Of a stretch of 64,000 bases of DNA, positions 44,428 to 53,385 are shown one piece after another. Each line of letters begins with the position of its first letter. Positions within the stretch are counted from its first letter, which is position 1. Source of the stretch: JAMXLO01 sp963726125. Its GTDB lineage: Bacteria > Pseudomonadota > Alphaproteobacteria > Acetobacterales > Acetobacteraceae. The stretch covers positions 1 to 64,000 of the forward strand of contig CAVSBG010000005.1 of assembly GCA_963726125.1 (NCBI GenBank). Reading direction: 5' to 3'. The translations under genes were made by a program, and so were the position numbers. The notes below the pieces were generated by a model. It was given only the letters and a program-made list of their open reading frames with translations, was not told the origin of the DNA and made no database searches.

Positions 44428-45507
44428 ATGGCCGCGAAGCTGACACTCGCGGCGCTACGCCGCCAAGCCGTGCTGGGTTCGCTAACGCCGCCGACAACGC
44501 TGGCTCGAGCGCTCGCCAGCCCCGGCTTCGTGCAGGCGGATCCAATCCGCGCGCCCGCACGTGCCCAGGACCTGATCCTGCGCCATCGCGTCGCCAACTA
44601 CCGCGCAGGCGATCTGGAACGGCGGTTCACCCGCCTCGGGCTGGAGGAGGACTTCCTCTACGCCTACGGTTTCATGCCCCGCGACACCGCCCGGCTGCTC
44701 CACCCCCGCCACGATCCGGAGGCCGACGACGGCACGCACATCCCCACGGGCCTCGCCGCCGAGGTCCTCGCCTTCGTGCGCGATCGCGGCCCGACACATC
44801 CCGCCGAACTGGCCGAGCGCTTCGGACGCGAGCGCGCAGTGAACGGCTGGGGCGGCTTCTCCAAAGCCACCACCCGCGCCCTGCAAACCCTCCAATACTA
44901 CGGCCTCCTCCGCGTCGCCGGCCGCCGCGACGGCATTCGCGTCTACGAGGCCGCACCACCCCTCGACGAACCCCTGGCCCGCGAGGAACGCAGCCGCCGC
45001 ATCGCCCTCCTGGTCGTCAGCATCCTCGCCCCGCTGCCCGACGTCAGTCTGGCCGCCACGTTCGGCCTGCTGGGTCGCGGCGCCCCCGGTCTCGGCGGAT
45101 GGCGCCCGACTGTGGAGGCGCTGCTGGCATCCGGCGAACTCGAAAGCAGCGAGGTCGATGGCATCCGCTATCTCTGGCCCGCGGCGACATCGAAGCGCCG
45201 AAACAGTGGCGGCACGGTGCGACTGCTCGCGCCATTCGATCCGATCGTCTGGGACCGCCGCCGCTTCGAGCATCTATGGGGTTGGCAATACCGGTTCGAG
45301 GCCTACACCAAGCCCGAACTACGCCAGTTCGGCTACTATGCGATGCCCCTCCTGTGGGGCCATGACATCATCGGCTGGGCCAATGTGAAGCTGGCCGGCG
45401 GGAAACTTGACGTCGATCTCGGCTTCGTCGGCAAACGCCCGCGCGATGCGGAATTCCAGCACGCGCTCGACGCCGAGTTGGCGGCGATGGAACAATTCCT
45501 CACCTAG
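44428..45507 (+). CDS. YcaQ/AlkZ-like DNA glycosylase (winged-helix HTH_42 family)
   Basis: 359 residues, directly after arsC (TGA|ATG). The N-terminal QADPIRAPARAQDLILRHR holds the Q-x-D motif of the family's active site; later LRVAGRRDGIRVYE and LLAPFDPIVWDRRRFEHLWG, followed by YRFEAY, are typical winged-helix and C-terminal blocks of YcaQ, which removes alkylated bases and unhooks DNA interstrand crosslinks. The family name and these motifs are confident. Substrate range is unknown. Confidence 0.85.
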   Translation: MAAKLTLAALRRQAVLGSLTPPTTLARALASPGFVQADPIRAPARAQDLILRHRVANYRAGDLERRFTRLGLEEDFLYAYGFMPRDTARLLHPRHDPEADDGTHIPTGLAAEVLAFVRDRGPTHPAELAERFGRERAVNGWGGFSKATTRALQTLQYYGLLRVAGRRDGIRVYEAAPPLDEPLAREERSRRIALLVVSILAPLPDVSLAATFGLLGRGAPGLGGWRPTVEALLASGELESSEVDGIRYLWPAATSKRRNSGGTVRLLAPFDPIVWDRRRFEHLWGWQYRFEAYTKPELRQFGYYAMPLLWGHDIIGWANVKLAGGKLDVDLGFVGKRPRDAEFQHALDAELAAMEQFLT

Positions 45508-45588
45508 ATGACCGATGCCACCGGACACAGCTAGGCTGCTGCATGTGTGGACGGCGCGCCAACTCATCGCATCTGAATCGGACGCCTG

Positions 45589-46665
45589 ATGCCACCGCGC
45601 CCATCCGGCATCGTGCAATCCCCTGGTCTGCTCGCCTCGCCGTCGCGCAACCTGATCGTCGGCCTGCTCTACATGGCCGTCGTCATGACCGCAGCCACGA
45701 TCAGCTATCACCTCGCAGGGTGGAGCTTCGGCGACGCACTCTACATGGTCATCATCACGGTCTACACCGTCGGCTACCAGGAGGTGCACCCGCTCGACAC
45801 GGCGTTGCTCCGGACCATCACGATCTCCACCATCGTGCTCGGATGCACTGGCGTGATCTTCCTCACCGGCGCGCTCGTCCAGTTCATCACGCTCAACCAG
45901 ATCAACCAGGTTTTCGGCATCAAGCGCATGAACACGCAGATCGACAAGCTGTCGCACCACGTCATCATTTGCGGCTTCGGCCGTATCGGGGCCATGCTGG
46001 CGCAGATCCTGCAAGCCGCCGGCGCCGCGTTCGTCATCGTCGAGCGCGACGAGGAAAGCGCGGAGCGTGCGCGCGGATTCGGACACCTGTGCATCCAAGC
46101 CGATGCAGCCGATGAATTTGCCCTACAGTCGGCTGGCGTGACGCGCGCACGAGTAGTCGCAACCGTACTGCCGAACGACGCCGCCAACGTGTTCATCACG
46201 CTCACCGCCCGCAACATGCATCCCGAGGTCGAGATCATCGCGCGCGGCGAAGCACACAGCACCGAACGCATGTTGCTGCACGCCGGCGCCAATCGCGTCG
46301 TGCAACCGACACACATAGGTGCCGAACGCATCGCCGAGATCATCCTCTACGAGAAGACCGCCGCCTTCGTCCACGGTTCCGAACAGACGCGCGACTTCGA
46401 ACGCGTGCTGCAAACGCTAGGCCTGAACATGGAGGTGGTAACCGCCGCACCCGGCAGTCCCGCCATCGGCGAGACGATCGAAGCAATCGAGCGTGCCGCG
46501 GAAGGCGCATTCTTCATCGTGCAGACCATCCACCGTGATGGCGCGGCGATAACCCAACCGGAGCCCGGCATGCGCATCAAGGAAGGTGACGGGTTGGTGC
46601 TGATCGGCCGCACGCCCGGCACCACCAGCCTGTTCGAACCCGTCAGCCGCCGCCCCACACGATAG
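45589..46665 (+). CDS. Potassium channel family protein with RCK (TrkA) domains
   Basis: 358 residues. Two membrane helices (22-44 and 75-95) flank a pore loop with selectivity filter TVYTVGYQE (Thr60-Val61-Gly62-Tyr63). The cytosolic part has an RCK_N Rossmann fold (VIICGFGRIGAML, IVERDEES) from about 123 and an RCK_C domain after 260. This is a two-transmembrane, MthK-like K+ channel gated by ligand binding to RCK. There is no partner gene; it starts 81 bases after the glycosylase gene. Confidence 0.9.
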   Translation: MPPRPSGIVQSPGLLASPSRNLIVGLLYMAVVMTAATISYHLAGWSFGDALYMVIITVYTVGYQEVHPLDTALLRTITISTIVLGCTGVIFLTGALVQFITLNQINQVFGIKRMNTQIDKLSHHVIICGFGRIGAMLAQILQAAGAAFVIVERDEESAERARGFGHLCIQADAADEFALQSAGVTRARVVATVLPNDAANVFITLTARNMHPEVEIIARGEAHSTERMLLHAGANRVVQPTHIGAERIAEIILYEKTAAFVHGSEQTRDFERVLQTLGLNMEVVTAAPGSPAIGETIEAIERAAEGAFFIVQTIHRDGAAITQPEPGMRIKEGDGLVLIGRTPGTTSLFEPVSRRPTR

Positions 46666-46678
46666 GGAAATCCGCATC

Positions 46679-47614
46679 ATGCCAAAGCTCGGCTATCTGC
46701 TGCCAACGCGCGAACAGATCATGCAGGGACGCCCCGATGCCGCATCATTGCTGGCGCTCGCGACCCGTGCCGAGGCGCTCGGCTACGACTCGATCTGGGT
46801 CGGTGATTCGGTGCTGGCACGGCCGCGGCACGATCCGCTGACGCTGCTCGCCGGCGTCGCAGGTCGGGTGCCGCGCGTCGCACTTGGCACCGCCGTGCTA
46901 CTGCCCGCGCTGCGCAATCCAGTGCTGCTGGCGCACCAGGTCGCAACGCTGGACCAGGTGTCGGAAGGCCGCTTCATCCTCGGTGTCGGCATCGCGCGCG
47001 ACGTGCCGAACATCCGCGCCGAATTCGCCGCCTGTGGCGTGCCATTCGAGAAGCGCGTCGGCCGCATGATGGAAGGCCTCCGACTGTGCCGCGCGCTCTG
47101 GAGTGGCGAAGCGGTGGATTGGCAAGGCCGCTGGGACGTCCGAGGCGGCATACTTGCACCAACACCGCATCGTACCGGTGGCCCACCGATATGGGTCGGC
47201 GGCAACACAGCCGCCAGCCTGGAGCGCGTAGGCAAGCACTTCGACGGCTGGTTCCCCAACGCCCCCGACGCGACCCAATTCGCCGAGCAATGGCAGCAGG
47301 TGCGAGCGATCGCCTCTGCCGCGGGCCGCGATGCATCGCGCTTGTCAGCCGCCATGTATCTGACCCTGACGGTCGATAATGACGCCGAGCGCGCGGCCGC
47401 TCGGATGGATGGGTTCCTCGAGGAATACTACGGTGCGCCCGCTTCAGTGTTGCGACAGCGGCAGGCGGTGTATTCCGGCCCGGCGTCAGGCGTTGCCGAA
47501 TGGCTCGACGGCTTCGCCCGCGCCGGCGCCACGGATCTCGTGCTGCGCTTTGCCGGTGATCACCAGCACCACCTGGAGGCGATGGCAAAGGTGCGCGCAT
47601 CGCTTGGCTGGTGA
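46679..47614 (+). CDS. LLM class flavin-dependent oxidoreductase
   Basis: 311 residues of the luciferase-like superfamily, short single-domain type. Markers: YDSIWVGDSVLARPRHDPLT, RVALGTAVLLPALRNPVLLA, EGRFILGVGIAR and GPPIWVGGNTAASLERVGK (the phosphate-binding glycine loop). It may use FMN or F420. It begins 13 bases after the K+ channel gene and probably shares its transcript, which says little about its substrate. Confidence 0.82.
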   Translation: MPKLGYLLPTREQIMQGRPDAASLLALATRAEALGYDSIWVGDSVLARPRHDPLTLLAGVAGRVPRVALGTAVLLPALRNPVLLAHQVATLDQVSEGRFILGVGIARDVPNIRAEFAACGVPFEKRVGRMMEGLRLCRALWSGEAVDWQGRWDVRGGILAPTPHRTGGPPIWVGGNTAASLERVGKHFDGWFPNAPDATQFAEQWQQVRAIASAAGRDASRLSAAMYLTLTVDNDAERAAARMDGFLEEYYGAPASVLRQRQAVYSGPASGVAEWLDGFARAGATDLVLRFAGDHQHHLEAMAKVRASLGW

Positions 47615-47838
47615 TGCGATTCGCGTGCGACGGCGCGCACTGCACAACCGCTCTGACCAAGGAACGAGCTATCGGGTGCGTGCCACATAAGGTACGAGTG
47701 GCACCCAATGTCCTCTCTGCGCTCAATCTCGCTCGCAACATAAGACTTGGTTGTGTGATCCGTGTAGGCTGAGCTCCCTTGGCCCGGCCGAGCAAACGAG
47801 ACGGCCCGTTCCTACGATGCAATGAGGACAATCAGGCT

Positions 47839-50214
47839 ATGAGCAGCGAAGACAAGAAACATCGTTCGCATCTGCCGATCCCAACTCCCGAGCGAACCGG
47901 GCTGATCACCTATGATGCGAAGGATCCGGATACGCACTTCCCGCCCATCGAGCAATTGCGCCCGCCCAAGGGCGCACCGAACGTGCTGCTCATTCTCATC
48001 GACGACGCCGGATTCGGATCTTCGAGCGCATTCGGTGGACCGTGTCAGACACCGAATGCCGAAAAGCTGGCGGCTGGCGGGCTGAAGTACAACCGCTTCC
48101 ACACCACCGCCCTCTGCTCTCCAACACGGGCGGCGCTGCTGACCGGCCGCAACCACCACTCGGCGGGCATGGGTGGCATCACCGAAATCGCCACCGGCGC
48201 GCCGGGCTACAGCTCGGTGTTGCCCAACACCATCTCGCCGCTTGCCCGCACCTTGAAACTCAACGGCTACTCAACCGCGCAATTCGGCAAATGCCACGAA
48301 GTGCCGGTGTGGGAAACCAGCCCGGTCGGACCGTTCGACGCCTGGCCCACCGGGGGCGGCGGCTTCGAGTACTTCTATGGCTTCATCGGTGGCGAGGCGA
48401 ACCAGTGGTACCCCACGCTCTACGAGGGCACTACGCCGGTCGAGCCCAGAGGCACACCGGAAGAGGGCTACCACTTCATGGCGGACATGACCGACAAGGC
48501 TATGGCCTGGGTCTCGCAGCAAAAGGCGCTGGCTCCGGACAAGCCCTTCTTCGTCTACTTCGCACCCGGCGCCACTCACGCACCACACCACGTGCCGAAG
48601 GAGTGGGCCGACAGGTACAAAGGCAAGTTTGATGCAGGCTGGGACAAGCTGCGTGAAGAGACGATCGCCCGGCAAAAGGTCCTGGGCGTGGTCCCGGAGG
48701 ATTGCCAGCTCACCGCGCGCCACGCCGAGATCCCGGCGTGGGACGACATGCCGGAAGCACTGAAGCCGATACTGCGCCGCCAGATGGAGGTTTATGCCGG
48801 CTTTCTGGAGTACACCGACCATCATGTCGGACGCCTGCTCGACGGCTTGAAGACGCTCAACATCCTTGACGACACGCTGGTCTACTACATCGTCGGCGAC
48901 AACGGCGCCTCCGCCGAGGGCACACTGAACGGTGCCTACAACGAGATGGCCAACTTCAACGGGCTGGCCGCTTTGGAGACCGCAGAATTTCTTATGGAAC
49001 GATACGAAAAGCTCGGCGGGCCGGAGTCCTACAACCATTACGCCGTGGGCTGGGCTCATGCCATGAGCTCGCCATACCAGTGGACCAAGCAGGTTGCCTC
49101 CCACTGGGGTGGCACGCGGAATGGCACCGTTGTGCACTGGACCAACGGCTTCAAGGCCAAAGGTGAAATCCGTTCCCAATTCCACCATGTGATCGACGTG
49201 GCGCCAACAATCCTTGAGGCTGCCAAGCTGCCTCAGCCGATATCTGTTAACGGCGTGCAGCAGAAGCCCATCGAAGGCGTCAGCATGCTCTACTCGTTCG
49301 ATGACGCCAGTGCCGGCGAGCGGCATGAGACGCAGTATTTTGAGATGTTCGGCAACCGCGGGATCTACCACAAGGGTTGGACCGCGGTGACGAAGCACGG
49401 CACGCCCTGGGTGCTCATGGGCAGGAAGACCGTGCCGCTCGACGATGACGTCTGGGAACTCTATGACACCAGCAAAGACTGGAGCCAGGCCAATGATCTG
49501 GCCACGCAAATGCCGGACAAGCTGCGCGAGCTGCAACGACTATGGCTGATCGAGGCGACGCGCTACAACGTATTGCCCATTGACGATAGAGTTATCGAGA
49601 AGATGAATCCGGATACCGCGGGTCGCCCTGTGCTGATCAAGGGAAAGACACAGCTACTTTTCCGTGGCATGGGGCGACTGTCGGAAAACTGCGTCCTGAA
49701 TATCAAGAACAAGTCGCACTCCGTTACTGCGGAGATCGAGGTGCCAGCAACCGGTGCGGAAGGCGTTATCATCGCTCAGGGCGCGAACATCGGCGGCTGG
49801 AGCCTTTACGCGAAGAACGGCAAGCTCAAATACTGTTACAACGTGGCCGGGGTGCACCACTTCTACGTTGAATCGAAGGAAGCGATGCCGAGAGGCGAGC
49901 ATCAGGTGCGCATGGAATTCGCCTATGCCGGCGGCGGCCTCGGCAAGGGCGGACAGGTCACGCTCTATGTTGATGGCAAACAGGTCGGTGAAGGAACCGT
50001 CCCGATGACGCAGGCGATGGTGTTCTCCGCCGATGACGGTTGCGACGTAGGTGAGGACAGCGGCGCACCTGTTTCCCCGGACTATGGATCGCGTGGTAAC
50101 GGATTCAACGGCACGGTCAAAGGCGTGCAGCTCGCTATCGACGACGCGGCGGAGAGCCTGGACCACCTCGTCTCGGTGGAGGATGCCGTCCGCATCGCAA
50201 TGGCACGGCAGTAA
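47839..50214 (+). CDS. Arylsulfatase-type sulfatase
   Basis: 791 residues from the ATG at 47839 (GAGGA upstream); the open frame extends to 47779. The alkaline-phosphatase-like metal site is LLILIDDAGFG (Asp55-Asp56), the sulfatase signature is CSPTRAALLTGR with formylglycine-forming Cys93, and further ligands are in GDNGASAEG. The C-terminal ~200 residues add a beta-rich domain (VIIAQGANIGGWSLYAKNG). Cys93 must be converted to formylglycine by a maturase encoded elsewhere. No signal peptide is evident, so it may be cytosolic. It would release sulfate from an organic sulfate ester. Confidence 0.92.
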   Translation: MSSEDKKHRSHLPIPTPERTGLITYDAKDPDTHFPPIEQLRPPKGAPNVLLILIDDAGFGSSSAFGGPCQTPNAEKLAAGGLKYNRFHTTALCSPTRAALLTGRNHHSAGMGGITEIATGAPGYSSVLPNTISPLARTLKLNGYSTAQFGKCHEVPVWETSPVGPFDAWPTGGGGFEYFYGFIGGEANQWYPTLYEGTTPVEPRGTPEEGYHFMADMTDKAMAWVSQQKALAPDKPFFVYFAPGATHAPHHVPKEWADRYKGKFDAGWDKLREETIARQKVLGVVPEDCQLTARHAEIPAWDDMPEALKPILRRQMEVYAGFLEYTDHHVGRLLDGLKTLNILDDTLVYYIVGDNGASAEGTLNGAYNEMANFNGLAALETAEFLMERYEKLGGPESYNHYAVGWAHAMSSPYQWTKQVASHWGGTRNGTVVHWTNGFKAKGEIRSQFHHVIDVAPTILEAAKLPQPISVNGVQQKPIEGVSMLYSFDDASAGERHETQYFEMFGNRGIYHKGWTAVTKHGTPWVLMGRKTVPLDDDVWELYDTSKDWSQANDLATQMPDKLRELQRLWLIEATRYNVLPIDDRVIEKMNPDTAGRPVLIKGKTQLLFRGMGRLSENCVLNIKNKSHSVTAEIEVPATGAEGVIIAQGANIGGWSLYAKNGKLKYCYNVAGVHHFYVESKEAMPRGEHQVRMEFAYAGGGLGKGGQVTLYVDGKQVGEGTVPMTQAMVFSADDGCDVGEDSGAPVSPDYGSRGNGFNGTVKGVQLAIDDAAESLDHLVSVEDAVRIAMARQ

Positions 50215-50531
50215 TCGAAATGCGGGGCGGTGATGGGGCCCGACGGCACAGTGGCTCCATCACCAAACCTGAGTGCTGCTCGAGTTCACTCAACAACGCG
50301 GTGCGTCGGGCAACCGGGGGAATATCCAGTGACTGACAAGCCGCTTACCCCCAACCTTGCCAACAAACTCGCGAGGGAACGCAAACCGCGAGGCGGCAGA
50401 GCGTACGCTCACTCCCGAGTCCCTGAAGCGGCTATCACGGCCTGATTTTGCCTATGACGCCGTGCGTGTGAGCCATCCGATTTATCAACAGTGTCAGCCG
50501 CCAAGAGATAACCAGGCCGCAGGAGACCACC
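50215..50531. other. Intergenic spacer after the sulfatase
   Basis: No gene can be supported. A GTG-initiated frame at 50330-50446 (VTDKPLTPNLANKLARE..) and a neighbouring frame (..AERTLTPESLKRLSRPDF) each look weakly protein-like over 20-30 codons, as if one short gene had suffered a frameshift, but neither has a recognisable family. AGGAG at 50521-50525 serves the following gene. Confidence 0.35.
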
Positions 50532-51065
50532 GTGGCAACCGAAACCTACGCAAAAGCGACGCTACGCCAGCGCGCGATGCACGAACTCACGGAGTTCGCA
50601 ATCCTCACCGCATACCTCTACATCACTCTCGGGGCAGTGATCCTGATGAAGGCGTCGGTCCTACAGGACCACAACATCAGATTCGCCTTGTGGGGTGTTG
50701 CCATCGTCAAAGCGGCGTTGCTGGCGAAATTCATGCTGCTCGGTCGTGCAATGAAGATTGGCGAGCGCTACTCGAGCCGTCCGCTGATCTGGCCGACGCT
50801 GCATAAGGCGTTCGCCTTCCTCGTGCTGCTGGTCGTGCTGACCATCGTTGAAGAAGTCGTCGTTGGCCTGTTCAACCACCAAACGGTCGCTGCCTCGCTC
50901 GGCGAGCTCACCGGAGCCAGGCTTGATGAGACCCTGGCTGGCATCGTCATTTTATTCATGGTGCTGATACCCTACTTCACCATCCGCGTGATCAGTGAGG
51001 CGCTGGGCGAGGGCAGGCTGCTGCGGATGTTTTTTGTCGAGCGGGAACCAATCCCGCAAGCCTAG
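50532..51065 (+). CDS. Conserved inner membrane protein, unknown function
   Basis: 177 residues from GTG 50532, seven bases after AGGAG. Four hydrophobic segments (about 20-42, 50-68, 88-110 and 130-152) with basic residues in the loops between. Text such as HELTEFAILTAYLYITLGAV and IWPTLHKAFAFLVLLVVLTIVEE looks like a membrane family found beside oxidoreductases in rhizobia and acetic acid bacteria, but I know no function. It is the last plus-strand gene before the minus-strand catabolic cluster. Confidence 0.7.
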   Translation: MATETYAKATLRQRAMHELTEFAILTAYLYITLGAVILMKASVLQDHNIRFALWGVAIVKAALLAKFMLLGRAMKIGERYSSRPLIWPTLHKAFAFLVLLVVLTIVEEVVVGLFNHQTVAASLGELTGARLDETLAGIVILFMVLIPYFTIRVISEALGEGRLLRMFFVEREPIPQA

Positions 51066-51193
51066 GTCAGTCCTGGCTCGAGTGCTTCAAATCAAACGGC
51101 AGCTTTCCACCCAAGGCAATCCCTCCAGCGCAGAGCCGCCCGCGCCGCCAGGCATCGAGCGTCCGCCCAGACGCTCGATTAAAACTGCTGTGC

Positions 51194-51916
51194 TCAGGTG
51201 CCAGGCCGCGTCTTCTTCCAAACCTCGAAGTCACGCTTCGCTTCATCACTCGTAGCCGGGAACAACCCTGGCAGTGCCCGCCCCCGCGCCACCTCCTCCT
51301 CAGCGAACTCCTCATACAGCGTCGTGGCAAGCGCTTCCTCCGCCACCTCATCGGCGATGTCGGGCGGTATCACCACGACCCCATCGCAATCACCAACGAT
51401 AATGTCGCCCGGATACACCGCCACGCCGCCGCACCCGATCGGCAAATTCAGATCGCACGGATGATGTGCGATCGGGCTCGGTGGTGACGACGCCCGGCGA
51501 TGATACGCCGGCAGCCCCGTCTTGAAGACCCCGTCGGTATCGCGCAGCCCTCCATCGGTGACGATGCCCGCACAGCCGCGCGCCTTCAGCCGCCCGACAT
51601 AGAGATCGCCCGCCGATGCCGCGCGAGCATCCCCTCGAGAATCCACCACCAGCACATGCCCCGGCGGACAAGTCTCCATCGCCTGGCTCTGTATCGGCGC
51701 CCGAGGCCCCCGTGCATTCGGCCCGTCCTTGTCCTCACGCGAAGGAATGAACCGCATCGTAAAAGCAATCCCGACCATGCGCGGAATGTCATGACGGATC
51801 GGCCACACATCCTGCATGAACATGCTACGCAATCCGCGCCGATTGAGCACGCCGGTCAGCGTCGAGGTACCCACGCGCAGCAGTGCATCACGCGTCTTCT
51901 GCGACAGTTCGCTCAT
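51194..51916 (-). CDS. RraA-like aldolase/demethylase family protein
   Basis: 240 residues. The ATG at 51916 overlaps the HpaB-type gene's stop by ATGA. The family core GDLYVGRLKARGCAGIVTDG, continuing GLRD, holds the substrate arginine and metal aspartate of class II pyruvate aldolases in the RraA/ProA/GalC group, which cleave 4-carboxy-4-hydroxy-2-oxoadipate or 4-hydroxy-4-methyl-2-oxoglutarate at the end of protocatechuate and gallate 4,5-cleavage. In this neighbourhood an aldolase role is more likely than RNase E inhibition. Last gene of the minus-strand cluster. Confidence 0.8.
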   Translation of the reverse strand: MSELSQKTRDALLRVGTSTLTGVLNRRGLRSMFMQDVWPIRHDIPRMVGIAFTMRFIPSREDKDGPNARGPRAPIQSQAMETCPPGHVLVVDSRGDARAASAGDLYVGRLKARGCAGIVTDGGLRDTDGVFKTGLPAYHRRASSPPSPIAHHPCDLNLPIGCGGVAVYPGDIIVGDCDGVVVIPPDIADEVAEEALATTLYEEFAEEEVARGRALPGLFPATSDEAKRDFEVWKKTRPGT

Positions 51917-53385
51917 CTCTTTCCTCCCAAATCCACCTGCCGCCGAGGCACCGCCGGCGCGGCGCGCAAGCTGCTCAGGTCGATCTCCGGCATCGCCACG
52001 CCCAATTGCCGCAGCACGCCGTTCGCGAGTTCGTTGTAGCTGCTGAAGCCTTGCCGCAGCCGCTCCCGCCACCGCGGAATGCCGCCATTGGCATGCAGCT
52101 CGAATGCCGACTCTCGTCCATCCAGTGCCGACGACACATGATCCCACGCCATCTGCAACAGCGCCGAGCGTTGCAACGCGGTGTATCCGCCACCCCCGAA
52201 CGACTCCTCGAATCCAGCCGCGAGTTCAGGCGCGGCAAGATCACGGTCCGTCGGGGCGACCACCAGCGAAGATCCCGGTAGAATGCGCAACAACTCGCTC
52301 ATGCCCGGCCGCGCCTTCAGCATGGCGATGCTACCGGCCGCCAGGTGGCAAATATTGGGATAGCAATACCCCGCCGCGGTGAACTGCGGATCGCGCTCCG
52401 CCGCCACCAGGCAACTGCGCACCGTCTGCACGTCGGTGATCAGGTCAAGCAGGTAGCCGTTGGTCCCCGCGTCCGCCATCAACCCCATCGCATGGGTGCA
52501 GGCGAGCGCGAGACCCAGTGTCACCTCCGCCTTCGCCAGCCAGCAGTACAGCTGATGCCAGAACAGCCATCGCGCGATCAGCTCCGGCGAGGCATCCACC
52601 AGGAACACGCGCTCCCAAGGCACGTGCACGTCATCGAGCCACATCTGTCCATCGAGTTCGTCGTAGCGGCTGCTGAGTGGCGACACGAATGGGTTGGCAT
52701 CACGCGTGGCAATGCGGCGGCAGATGACGCGGATGCCGGGCGCGTTCACCGGAACTATGAAGGTCGCGCGATGGCCCTGGTAATCCACGCCGCACAGCCC
52801 GCCGATATAGATGTCCTCGGCGTAGGCTGGGCTGGTATGCATACCGATCTTGCCGCTGATCACCAGACCGGAGTCGGTCTCGCGCACGATGCGCAGCGCT
52901 GCGCGTTCGGCCGGATCAGACCGCATCCGATAGCCGATGGTCGCCGAGCCCGACGAGAACGTCAGGAAGCGCCCGGTCCTGACGATGTGCTGTCGGTAGG
53001 CCTCCGCGTTGTCGATCTGCTGTTGCGACACATTCCGCTGTTGCACCTCGCCCAGAATGCCGAGTGCGATCAGATGACCATAGGCCGGTGTATGCGTAAT
53101 GTTGCCCGCGCTGAGGAATGTTGTGGCGGCGAAGCAGCGCCCCATGCCAACGAGATCATCGGCGCTTTTCGGCAGCGTATAACCCCAGGGCACACCATCG
53201 TTCAGCAGCGTACCCTGCCATGCGGGATCGAAGTGGCGGTCGTACCACGCGACATACTCATCCACCATCGCGCGCGTCGCGGGATGCGTGCTGACATCAT
53301 CGACCGCCCCCTCGCCGAGCACCCACACCTTGCGCCCGTCGCGCACCGACCCACGGTACTCGGCGCCGGTGCGCAGGCCACGCAT
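51913..53385 (-). CDS. HpaB-type 4-hydroxyphenylacetate 3-monooxygenase oxygenase
   Basis: 490 residues. The start RGLRTGAEYRGSVRDGRKVWV, SGNITHTP-like AGNITHTPAYG, the RETDSGLVISGKIGMHTSPA stretch and the C-terminal FEESFGGGGYTALQR are hallmarks of the HpaB flavin-dependent aromatic hydroxylase family (acyl-CoA dehydrogenase fold). It needs FADH2 from a separate reductase (HpaC), which is not in the window. It adds an ortho hydroxyl to a phenol. The ATG directly follows the stop of the molybdenum hydroxylase gene, and the next gene overlaps by four bases, so three genes are coupled. Confidence 0.87.
   Translation of the reverse strand: MRGLRTGAEYRGSVRDGRKVWVLGEGAVDDVSTHPATRAMVDEYVAWYDRHFDPAWQGTLLNDGVPWGYTLPKSADDLVGMGRCFAATTFLSAGNITHTPAYGHLIALGILGEVQQRNVSQQQIDNAEAYRQHIVRTGRFLTFSSGSATIGYRMRSDPAERAALRIVRETDSGLVISGKIGMHTSPAYAEDIYIGGLCGVDYQGHRATFIVPVNAPGIRVICRRIATRDANPFVSPLSSRYDELDGQMWLDDVHVPWERVFLVDASPELIARWLFWHQLYCWLAKAEVTLGLALACTHAMGLMADAGTNGYLLDLITDVQTVRSCLVAAERDPQFTAAGYCYPNICHLAAGSIAMLKARPGMSELLRILPGSSLVVAPTDRDLAAPELAAGFEESFGGGGYTALQRSALLQMAWDHVSSALDGRESAFELHANGGIPRWRERLRQGFSSYNELANGVLRQLGVAMPEIDLSSLRAAPAVPRRQVDLGGKR

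Noticed and set aside
50330..50446. Small gene beginning VTDKPLTPN
   Set aside because: The frame closes after about 38 codons, the plausible sequence continues in another frame, and no family is recognisable.
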